Of a DNA stretch of 64,000 nt, positions 1-10,390 are shown one piece after another. This stretch comes from Alitta virens (taxonomy: Eukaryota; Annelida; Polychaeta; Phyllodocida; Nereididae). The stretch spans positions 34,779,185-34,843,184 of the forward strand of contig OW028578.1 in the NCBI GenBank assembly GCA_932294295.1, written 5' to 3'. Position numbers and translations under genes: made by a program. Below the pieces are notes generated by a model. It did no database searches, was not told the DNA's origin, and saw only the letters and a list, made by a program, of their open reading frames with translations. Each line of letters begins with the position of its first letter. Positions within the stretch are counted from its first letter, which is position 1.

Positions 1-539
1 AAGATTAAAAGAGGCTACATTAAAGCTGAACTTTAAATATAAAAACAAAAGCCTAAGAATTATTACACATTGTGTCTATTCTTCACATTGTGACTATTTT
101 TCACATTCTGTCTATTTTACACATTGTGTCTATTTTAGCAAGACAGAGGTGATGGACAATAGCAATAGTGATTGATCAAGCAATTATTCTTTGAAGCAGT
201 TTCAATGTTAAATGTTCAAGGAAACTGTGCAAGGCTAAATAGAAGAATTCTAGAAATTGCTCAAACAGTTCAAGGGCATTCAATGCATTTGTGTAGTTCT
301 GATAAAATTAGATTTTGTTTGTTAGAGGAGAGGAGAGGAGATGAGAGGAGAGGAGAGGAGAGGTGTTTGGCATAAAATATATAGTGCATGTTCGCGATTG
401 AACTACCACAGAAATATTAGTCAAAACATGACTGGGGGAAAAAGCAATTTACGAGACTTATACGAGAGTTTTGTGCATTAAATATGAGTAATTTCCTCTT
501 AATAAGAGCATAACACTCGCTTTTCTATTTGCACCAATT
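1..539. other. Non-coding, probably intron or upstream region; short 18-bp repeat
   Basis: No exon is recognisable. At about 63-138 four imperfect copies of an 18-bp unit (CACATTGTGTCTATTTTT-like) lie in tandem, and at 327-362 a short (GGAGA)n run is present. Confidence 0.6.
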
Positions 540-760
540 TATCTTTGCCTCTAGCTCCAGAAAGTCCCCCTCATCAAGCCGGCTGTCATGACGCTCTCCA
601 CGACGGCCGTTCTGAGCGTCGACGTTGATAAATACGCAGCTTCCTGACACTTCAAATATTTGTGGAGATCACAACGTGGCCAGGACGTTGCTCTTGACGC
701 CGTAGCGTTCATGACGACGCTAGAGGGGTGAAAACTGCGACGTTGCCAATGACAAGAGTT
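540..760. other. CpG-rich segment of unknown role
   Basis: The stretch has many CpGs (for example GAGCGTCGACGTTG near 614) inside AT-rich sequence. On the + strand an acceptor-like CTCTAGCTCCAG at 552-563 is followed by an open frame of about 28 codons ending in TGA. On the - strand a frame stays open for about 57 codons. I recognise neither peptide. It could be a conserved regulatory element, an old exon or part of a repeat. Confidence 0.3.
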
Positions 761-923
761 TACCGTGTTTGGGAATATTGAAAAAGTTATAATTGAAAGC
801 AGAATGGTCGACTGACTGCAACTATTAGATCGTAGATTCCAAAAAACTTAAACAGATGAAAGAGCCATCAACTTGTTTATTCAAACTGTTGCAAATAATA
901 GGTTGTTGCGAACGTTCTTGTAA

Positions 924-1059
924 TACATGGCCAAATGTGCCACGTGCGTTTTCCATGAGAAGGATAAACGCATGGAAAATGCATGGTTTTTAGCTAATTA
1001 TAATGAGGCAAAAACCATGGAAACGCATGGAAAACGCACGTGGCACAATTGGCCACATA
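924..1059. mobile_element. MITE-P copy 1 (palindromic, TA-flanked)
   Basis: Terminal inverted repeats start TACATGGCCAAATGTGCCAC and extend about 60 bp to near the centre, making almost the whole 136 bp a hairpin around AGCTAATTATAATGAGG. Three other copies (24260, 25683 and 26328) share these ends. TA at both ends suggests a TA target, as in Tc1/mariner or PIF-type MITEs. Confidence 0.85.
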
Positions 1060-1261
1060 GTCAAATTAATTAATATACACTGTGTATGAACAATAATAGT
1101 AGGCCTAAACATTTAATGAAGACAGAATGACAAACTGCCTCTTAGGCATTAGATAGCATGGCTACATAAAGACAAATGCAATCTCTGATTAGCATTTCAT
1201 TAAACGGTAAATCTGCAATTATATTGACTTTACTATGCTCAATTCTATAAGGCTTATATTG

Positions 1262-1475
1262 ATTATAATATGCCTGGGGTGGGGCCTAGCTCAGTGATAG
1301 CACACTTGGCTTCCAACCACTGGGTCCCTGGTTCAATTCCTGGTCGAGCCTAACTTGGATGGCTGTTTCATCCTTCGTCTCATTGCCATGGTCCCTACCT
1401 GTCCTAATTAGCCCATCAGGTGAAGAAATACAGGACGTAAAGCCCTAATCCACCACCACCAATCATAATATGCCT
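1262..1475 (+). mobile_element. SINE-A copy 1, with target-site duplication
   Basis: A 186-bp element has a tRNA-like head: an A box TAGCTCAGTGATAGC, an anticodon-loop-like CTTCCAA, and a B box GGTTCAATTCC. A shared body (GGATGGCTGTTTCATCC...CTAATTAGCCC) and a 3' end of (CCA)n follow. Direct repeats ATTATAATATGCCT and ATCATAATATGCCT (1262-1275 and 1462-1475, one mismatch) flank it. Confidence 0.92.
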
Positions 1476-2009
1476 TAATTATCTGAAGAAATAAACCAAG
1501 ATATGCCTGTAGAGATATACAGAGATTCCTGTTAGATAGGCCTAGCTACTGCAACCCCAGCCATAACTAATCATGATCCCAGAGAGCTCTTATATTTACA
1601 ATAGGAAGCAATTCATTTACTGATAAGGGTCTGTGGCAGGGAGCTGTATTTACACCAGCTTCGAAGTGTTATCCATAACGCACGGCGTATTAATGGCTCC
1701 CCTTCTTACAAAAAATCTCTATATCATATTTCAAACGTAATTTTCTGTTGCCTGGCTACATGACTTCATGCTTCTCTTGTGATGTCATGATTTGTAACTG
1801 CTGTGACGTCATCAAGGTGATTGTGATGAGTTCACAAAGAGGCTCTGTTAGCGAATTGTCAATATGGCGTTATTAGAGTGAGCTATAATAGTCATTGTTT
1901 TCCATTTAATATTGTTTTTATTATGGCTTTAATGGTGAAGAGACATTTTGTCTGTCAGTTTTTCCTCGTTCATGTTTTCTTGACTCATTGACTCATGACT
2001 GTCTGTCTT
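1476..2009. other. Intron or upstream non-coding sequence
   Basis: Nothing codes here. A full CRE palindrome TGACGTCA occurs at 1803-1810; a single site of this kind is weak evidence for regulation. Confidence 0.4.
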
Positions 2010-2199
2010 TATGTTTTCTTTGTTTAATGTGTCTGTCTTTGTCCCTATTTGTCTGTATTTTAATGTCTGTCTGTGTTTCCCATTGTGCAGTATGTTTCCC
2101 AAATATATAGTATGTCTATATTCTTTTCTTTGTCTGGATTATTTGTCATTACTAAATGGTGTCCAGTGTCTATACACTGTCTGTCTATCTTTGCCCATA
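2010..2199. repeat. Degenerate GTCT-rich simple repeat
   Basis: Scattered TGTCTGTCTTT-type words make up most of the stretch, which explains the open frames in it. It adjoins the 5' end of a SINE-B copy. Confidence 0.7.
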
Positions 2200-2493
2200 G
2201 CAGTGTCTGTATACTCTGTGGTAAGACACTCGCCTGCTCCTCTGGAAGACCCGGGTTCAATCCCAGGCCCGGGCACCCTTCATGAGCAACATCCCAGCCG
2301 GATGTCGTTCGGCTGAGACGTTAAGTTGGCGGTCCCTTGTACTCAGTGTCTATGCTGAGGCAAGTAAAAGATCCCACTCATGGGGTAAATGTGTAACATG
2401 GGGTGGACTCTCTCTCTCACCTCATCGATCAACCCTCGATAGCGGCAAGAACTTGCCTTAGAGGGCTGCACTTTCCAGATCTATCTATCTGTC
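2200..2493 (+). mobile_element. SINE-B copy, near full length, (ATCT)n tail type
   Basis: The tRNA-like head contains GTGGTAAGAC and the B box GGGTTCAATCCC. The core GAGACGTTAAGTTGGCGGTC...GTAAAAGATCCC follows, then a tail reading CCTCGATAGCGGCAAGAACT...GAGGGCTGCACTTTCC and ATCTATCTATCT. It matches the - strand copies at 20914 and 38766 throughout. Confidence 0.9.
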
Positions 2494-2997
2494 CTCTCTG
2501 TTTTGTCTATCTCTGCCCATATGCTGTCTGTCTCTGTTCCGCTGTCCTTGGCCCATATCTCTCTCACCCTTAATTAACACTGTGTTTTAGACAGCATGTT
2601 AACACTCTGTTTAATACTGCAATATAATGTCATATTAAGCTTGCCGGAGCTCAGCACAGACACTTCATTACAGCAAATGTCAATTAATGCACTCTTTTAC
2701 CCCTCCAGCACTTTGTCATCCGGGGCTTAGAGCACAAAAACATCTAAGCCGAACAGCCACGAAGTTTGGCGGAAAAACACGAACTTTAATAATCTCTAAT
2801 TAAGAGTAATAACAGAAAAGTTGGCTCCCATTATGATTAATTGCCCAGCACCTGTCAGTTTATGAAGTATTTAGCTTTAATAGGTGAGAAAAGGTCTTTA
2901 ATAAAGACGACAATATGATATTGTATTGTATAAAGAAGGCTTCATTTTGCAAATAGAAAATTTGACATTATAACTTTGTCGGTGTGGCATTTATTAT
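2494..2997. other. Intronic sequence without recognisable features
   Basis: AT-rich, with short open frames only and no shared repeat that I can see. Confidence 0.5.
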
Positions 2998-3262
2998 TTG
3001 ATTCATTCATTCATTCATGTATACTAATATGTATCTTTTATTAATTCATTCGTTTATATCATTCATTCATTCTGAGGGAATATGTGTTCATTCATTCATT
3101 CATTCATTCATTCATTCATTCATTCATCCATCCATATTCTGAGGGCTAGTATACAATATGTCTTCATTCATTCATTCCTTCATTCATTCATCCATCTCTA
3201 TTCTGAGGGCTGGTATACAATATGTCTTCATTCATTCATTCCTTCATTCATTCATTCATATG
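2998..3262. repeat. (ATTC)n array with about 67-bp higher-order units
   Basis: ATTC repeats alternate with near-identical 30-bp segments containing TCTGAGGGCTRGTATACAAT at about 3138 and 3202, so the array has duplicated in blocks rather than by single units. It lies 140 nt before the lectin exon. Confidence 0.85.
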
Positions 3263-3403
3263 ATGACTGATATGGCCAAAATGTTTTGGCCTGTCACTCT
3301 CTAACAAAATATTCATTATTAACTTTAGAATTTCTATTTTTTTTGTATAATTACTTCTAAAACAATTTGAGAGGTAATTTTGTTGATCTTTTTGTAATTT
3401 CAG

Positions 3404-3682
3404 AAGCTCATGATTTCTGCATGTGGGAAACATTCACTGCCCAGTGTTCTCAGGACGAAGTTCTATTAATAGAAGAGGCTAATTATGGACGCATGCGCAG
3501 TGGGAAATGCAGTAAGGAGTTCGGGAATTTTGGATGTTACAAGAGTGTCCTATCTGATCTGGAAGATCTGTGCTCTGGCAGGCAGTCATGCAGGACAGCT
3601 GTTAGACATTTCCTGGACATCGCAAGACCCTGCCCCAAAGACCTGACGCCATATTTAGAAGTCAGGTACAGATGCATTAAAG
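3404..3682 (+). CDS. Exon: SUEL-type galactose-binding lectin domain
   Basis: A pyrimidine-rich acceptor ending TTTCAG precedes 3404 and the donor AG|GTACGT follows 3682. The exon is 279 nt, begins and ends in phase 1, and so is a symmetrical domain exon. It encodes residues 1-93 with eight cysteines (6, 15, 36, 45, 57, 63, 77, 91), the usual SUEL number. The hallmark ANYGR is at 26-30. The C-terminal PCP...YLEVRYRC (76-91) matches the family's DPCPGT-KYL-V-Y-C end, but the G and T of the PCPGT turn are replaced by K and D. The domain is single, unlike the tandem domains of EVA-1. It contains CGCATGCGC at 3490-3498, which looks coincidental. Confidence 0.93.
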
Positions 3683-6600
3683 GTACGTGCGGAATATTTT
3701 GTGGTTTTCAATTAGAATACATGTATTATTTCTGCTCAATGGGCTTTGTTAAGTAGGCATTTTCTTGCTGAAAGTTTTAATGAGTTTTGAATGAAAATAA
3801 AGTGGGAAAAGTTTATGTAAAATGATTCCTTATTAAAAACTTGTTGATTGCTGTGAACTTAAGTTGGTATTTTCTGTAATTATTCTAATAAAAATTTGTA
3901 ATAATTCATATATCCTACCTTACAAAAAAGATACAATTATTTCACAAAATATTGTTTACTAAGAGTATCGATGCATTATAATACCCTGTCATTGAATATT
4001 TAGAATTCATATCATGTGTTTTCTGGAGCGAAAAGAGCACTCGCAGCCAGACCTATTGTAATTGCAATACGACCGGCAGAGGGCGTACTTGCCTCCTCGA
4101 CAAAAGCTCTTTTGGTGTAACATTACCTCCCTCAACAAATGCTCAAAACCGATAATGCCTTCTGGGGTCAACTTCCCTGAATTTCTTCTTCAATGGTTGC
4201 TAACGAGGCTATTTTCGGTTGCTAGTGGCAACGGGGACGCCAGAAATGTGCCACAGACCGGATGGGGACAACCACGTGACCGTCAAGGGCACGACAGGGT
4301 ACATCTCCACCTCCACCACTAGAGAGCTGCATTTCGGAAATTCCGGGTGTCCTTGGCATATACAGGTATGTTTAGAGTTAGACAGACATACAGCCAGACA
4401 GACAGACAGAAGTTGACAGACATAGGACATGTCAGACACATTGAGATTTAAAGTATGAGAAATGTCATGATTAAGTGAGATGCAGGTTGACAAATTAATA
4501 TGTATTGCAGGGACGGAAGAATTTTGCATATGGTTTAATTAAAATTTTCTAGGCCAAGGGGGGGGGGGTTGAAACCCTCTAAACCCCCCCCCCCCCCATT
4601 ATCCGCCACTGGATATATATAAAAAAAAATTTGATTTTACCCATGATTTTTTGCACACTTCATTCCTTTTTTTTCTAGTTTATTTCATTGTTTCCTCTGA
4701 TTTGAAATAAAAGTTACAATATATGTAGAAGTAAAGCATAAAATGCTGTATTATTTTGTATATATAGGCCTACAATCTGCTCAAAGCTCTAAATATAACA
4801 TAAATATAATAGAAACAAATATTCTAATATTTTGATCTATAATTCACAATAAATCTATGTGCTGTTCTGGAATTATAAACTTGTACAATTTCAAAGACCC
4901 AATTCATCTTTGAGTGGCTGGGGCAGATATAGAGTTCTGGGGTTCACCAGTGATATCATTGAAACAATGACATTTTTGTGAGCTGTTCTTCTTGCACAGA
5001 CACAAAAAAAAAACAATTTTTACTGCCAAAAGATTCCCGGCAAGACACTGAAACAAGAAAAGACAGCTGTCTGCTGTATTTATTCATAGAGTTCCCTGGG
5101 AGAAAATTATGAATTCCTAATATTTATCACTCGGCGCCTAGGCAGTCATATCCTTGCGCCTGGGCAGCTATTGACATCTTGGCCTATTCATGGAACTATT
5201 TTTCTCGGGAGGGGTTTTGTGAGTGATGCGGTCATATTTCTAGTGGCATGGGACTACTTTCATGGGGACTATTTTCCCTTTGGTAGGTCGACAATGGAAG
5301 GAACATAAACTTCACCCTCCTGGACTTCAACAACCCCAACCGGAAATTGAGAGGCGACACACCAGAGGGCGCTGCCGAAAACCCCCTTCCGGGAGCCTGC
5401 CCGATGACCATGTACGTCACGGATGGTGACGCCATCAAGACGCAGGACATTTGCGTCAGTGACGTCAGAGAGAAGAGTCTTTCGGTCACTACCGGAAGTA
5501 GTGCTCAAGTGTACTTCGCGCTTCGTGACGTCACGAAGCATAGATACCACTTCCTGATCAAATACGAAGGTAAATGTTTGATCTGGGTTATTACATTGTG
5601 TAATGTTTGTCCCATATTCTTAGGATTAATAAAGAAAATAAGTCAGGAGAATATTTGCCATTTACTGTAAGAAAGACAGAAAGAAAGAAAGCAAGAGAAT
5701 ACAGAAAGAAAAGTAGAAAAAGAATATAGACATTCCCTAAGGAAAGAAAGAAAGAAATAAAGAGAAAGAAAGAAAGATAATGAAGGAAGATAATACATAA
5801 ATAAAGAAAGAAAGAATAAAGCATACAGACATTCACCAATGAAAGAAAGAAACAAAGAAAGAAAGAAGGAAAGAAGCATAAAAAACTTGCTATGTATAGA
5901 TCTGTACTTTGATAACTTCCATATCAAAAGATTATAGTAGCTCTTCAGCATCTTTGATAATCATAAACTAGACGTATATATGTACCTTAAATCAATAAGA
6001 ACTTTACACATGTTAGTCAGCAAAAAAGAAACAAAAATCGACTTTCCATAAATAAAAACTCCAAGTCAACAAACAAGTAATGAAACAAAAGACATTAGAC
6101 AATTGCCACTCTAAATGTACATTTAGAAAACCTGTTGCCAACTTTCTGTGACCATCGAGGCAAACAAAAGGAAGATGTTTCAGTGACAAACAGTCTGGGC
6201 TGCTCACGTTTGTCATCAAAGATGTATGCCTTTCGCCGTTTTTCTTTCTGCCCTTTTGACGTACAACCAGAACCTGTCATCCGCCAGGCCAGCAAGAAAA
6301 CTTATGCCCCTGAACTGACTGCGGAGGTTAGGTTGGCAAGCATAGGTCTCTGGCTTCAATTAATCAAGAAAATTGTCCCCCGATATCGATTTCGTATGTG
6401 ATAAATTAAGCAGACGTCATAATTCATTATTAAGAATGAACCCTGCAGAAAGAAGTTGTAGAGAAAGAGGGGAAAATATTGAGATGTTTATCATTGAATA
6501 TTTCACAGAGAGAAAGAATATGTGTAAAAGCAATCACAAAATATAGTAGTATTTCCTCCACTTCTGTCCATATTTGATGTTTGTGTATATATTCAGAGGA

Positions 6601-7092
6601 AGGTTTACTCTAGTGGTTTCCTGTGGTTAAGGCAGATACTTTTCTAGGTTAACTAAAACACACCATTTTAAACATGTCTTCAAATTGTGCAGCCCTTCAT
6701 TTCCAATAACCATGGAGCTTAATATGCAGGTTTAAGATACTGAACATGCTCACTTACTAATGTAATTATGTCTATTTTTAGCTGTAGGGTGTGCTGACCT
6801 TGAGGTACCCCCCAGGGCCTGGTACAAGCGAGCCGGGACCACCCTACAGGTCACGTGCAACCTGACAGGGGAGGTCTGGTACCTGACTTGCAGGGATGGG
6901 AGCTGGATCGGAGATGTGGGCGAATGCAATAGTAAGTATTATTCGTAATGAGTGTCCCTTTTAGTCGGTGTCTATGCTGAAGCAAATAAAAGACCCCACC
7001 CATGGGGTGAGTGTAAAAATAATGGTGGATTCATTCTCACACCTCATCAATCAACCCTCGATCGTGGCAAGAACTTATCTTAGAGGGCTGCA

Positions 7093-7126
<34 letters not shown>

Positions 7127-7268
7127 GTCTGTCTATATATCCATCTATCTATTTGTATTTACATCTTTCTTTCTGTCTATCTATCTATCTAACTATATAT
7201 CTGTCTATTTGTAGTAGTAGTGGTAGTAGCAGTAGTAGTAGTAGTTGTAATAGTAGTTGTAGTAGTAA

Positions 7269-7324
<56 letters not shown>

Positions 7325-8047
7325 ATGGTAGTAGTAGCAGTAGCAGTAGTATAAGTAGTAGTTGCAGTAGTAGTAGTAGTAGTATAAGTAGTAGTAGTAG
7401 TAGTAGTAGTAGTACAAGTAGTAGTTGCAGTAGTAGTAGTAGTTGTATAAGTAGTAGTAGTATAAGTAGTAGTAGTAGTAGTAGTAGTACAAGTAGTAGC
7501 AGTAGTAGTAGTAGTTGTAACAACAGCCACGTACAAATTATTCATGCGTGATTGACAGTTAGCAATGATAAGAAAACAGCCCATTAATTTCACCGCAAGT
7601 AAACACAAAGGACTTGAAACTGAAAGAGCAGAAGGGTCACTGTATGAATAAACACTGGGAAAAAACCCCAGTGGTCTCCAAAGGTGACATTTTGTCAGGG
7701 AGTTCTTGGCACTACTTGAGACTGACGTTTTCTCTGTTGTTTCACAAGGTGTGTGTGGTCTGCAAAAACCCAAGATGGTTGTAAATAGACCAGGGAATTG
7801 CTGAATCAATTGTATTTCATTTGTACTTCGATATTTGTACCATGGTTCGAGTATATCTTTCTATCTATCGAGCTATCTATTGATCGATATCTATCTATCT
7901 GTCTCTCTATCTATTGATCGATCGATATCTATCTATCTATCTATCCAGCTATCTAGCTATCTATTTATTGATCGATAACAATCTATCTATCCATCTATTG
8001 ATCAATCTATCAATCTATGTACCTATTTATCTGTCTATCTAACCATA

Positions 8048-8078
<31 letters not shown>

Positions 8079-10359
8079 TGATCAATCGAGCTATCAATTA
8101 ATCAATATATTTATCTATCTATCTATCTATCAAGCATTAGCCTTTCTCAACTCACAACATAAGTTAACACAACTTTTGACATGTCTGTTCAAGCATGAGC
8201 CTTTCTCAACTCCCTGCATAAAGTACTGCATGTTTCTAGATTATCACTATGTGCTTCTGTTTTCATATTTTTTCTTATCTTCATTTCTCTTTCCCCAATC
8301 CATTTCTCACTCGAACCCCCCCCCCCCCTCTTTTCCCATGCCATTACTCGTCCCATACTCCAGGCTTGTATTCTCCAGTGTAAAATAAAAGCAGTCCCTG
8401 GTAGGCTGGGCAAATGACTCTGTACACATGCGCAAAGGTCAGAGGTCAAACTACAGACAAAATGCAGACAGCAGAGCCCCCTAGTGAGTGTCAGAGGAGG
8501 GCACCAAATTAAGGCCAAATGTCTGTCATTATAGGAGAGAGTGGTTCCACATCAACATGGGATGATGATGATGATGAGGATGAACAAAAAATAAAATAAA
8601 AAAATATTAAAGAGAGCTGATGGGATAGATAACATAGAGCAATGATGGTCTAATCAACATGTAAATTCTGTCACAAAAAAAACAGCCATAAATTTAGGAT
8701 AAAATGTGTCTTAAGTGACGTCATTTATGTTGCATAATATCCGGGTTGTGCCAATATCATATACAAGTCTAAATTGAGAAAATAAGTTGGGTAGAATATA
8801 TACATCACAAATGTATTCTGTTTTAATACTGGTCTATGTGCCACTAATGTAAAACGCCTTAAATGGGAGAAATGACCAGCGGCCAGGGGCAAATATAATG
8901 ATGAGATGATAAGCTGGTAAATATCTGCAATTTGTGGTAGTTTAATGGATCTCACCATACATACCAATTTAACATTTTCACTGACGTAATTATGCCAATA
9001 TGTCAAAAATATGTTTAGAACTGGTTTGTAAATGGTTGTATAATTTATTTGTTTATTTATTATTTTCAGAACCAGTGGAGCGTAAACAGGAAGAAGAGAG
9101 TGCTTTTCCATTCGGTGAGTGTAAGTCACTTTTTTTTATCCACACTTTCACGTTTTATATATTAATAATTATAAAGTTATCTAAAACATAGATTTTCTAT
9201 GTAGCTAGCTCATACATTGCATCTGTTGTGAACCAAAATAAAATCTGTAAACTTTAATTTCTGTAGAGCATTGATACTAGTTTTAAAGCTATTTTATTTC
9301 AACCAATTTTAAACAACATTTTAAATATTAAATATATCCTACCTATATTAAAATCAACTACTACATATTTTGTGTGGGAATTTTTGAAAAAAATAATTAT
9401 ATGATAATTGATAAAAAAATTAAGGATTTAATACATGGTCTGTTATTGCCTTAAAACTGCCCCTTAAAACGACCTCACTTAATAGATTAGCTGCCAATTA
9501 AATCTTTTTTCAACTATATCTATACAATAACTGTGTTATATTGATTATATATATGGCAATAAAATTCATGTTTAATTCAGGAAAAGTAAATATATATCAA
9601 ATTTTAGCAACTGAAAAGTAGATATTGGGTAAATATAAAATACATATTTCTGCAATTAACTGATCTATATACAATAAATAGAATAACTATATTTATATCA
9701 TTAAAAATCTATCTCAAATTTAATGTTATATTGACAAAATAAAAAAAGTATTACTGCAACTGATCTATATAGGATAAATATGCTGCAATAACTATATTTA
9801 AATCTTTAAAACTTTATCTCAAATTCAAGGAAAGTAAATATTATATTGAGCAAAAAAACAAAAAACAAAAAAAAAAGAAGGTATTTTTGCACATGCAACT
9901 AATTTTACAACCACTGTCACAAGAAATGACAGCAGTCCAATTCTGGGATACCTGGTTCTAGGCATTTTTCATTTGTGAATTACTTTGCAAGGGAATCTCT
10001 GCTTATTACAGAGCTTTGATCAAGATACCCCAATGAGGGGCTGATATAGGAAAACTGACATAGCTCTAGATGAGTATCATATGTCTCAGATGACTTGGTA
10101 TTTCTTTGAACTTATAATGGTATGGGGGGATATTGTAATAGGAGGATAAAATGACAAAATAATGGCTTAAGATAGTAGAGACCATGGGGTGAAGACACAC
10201 GGACGGATAGCCCAGCAAACAGGCAACAGTCATATAGATAGATAGATTGATAGATAGATAGATAAGTAGGTAGGTAGATGGATAGATGGATAGAAAGATG
10301 GATAGATAGATAGATAGATATATAGATAGATAGATGGATAATTATATAGATAGATAGAC

Positions 10360-10390
<31 letters not shown>

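Larger units (their letters stand above)
6932..9069. other. Intron, 2,138 nt, repeat-rich
   Basis: It is made of a SINE-B fragment, (ATCT)n and (AGT)n arrays, a repeat-K copy, a DR1-type motif and a SINE-B tail fragment, all listed separately. Positions 7523-7852 and 8450-8872 show nothing further apart from a (GAT)n run near 8559. Confidence 0.75.

Noticed and set aside
1284..1350. A functional tRNA gene
   Set aside because: The tRNA-like part is only the SINE-A head: stems are imperfect and the same downstream body follows in six copies.
1803..1810. CRE TGACGTCA as a regulatory site
   Set aside because: Single occurrence with no supporting context; noted only within the region entry.
2011..2316. 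Hydrophobic frame as the missing signal-peptide exon
   Set aside because: It is GTCT-rich simple repeat that runs into a SINE-B head; no donor in the right phase stands out.
6135..6401. 88-codon frame as a gene
   Set aside because: It lies within an intron, has no family resemblance and ordinary chance length.
7153..7809. Long Ser-, Thr-, Leu- or Tyr-only frames
   Set aside because: They are translations of (AGT)n and ATCT arrays in different frames.
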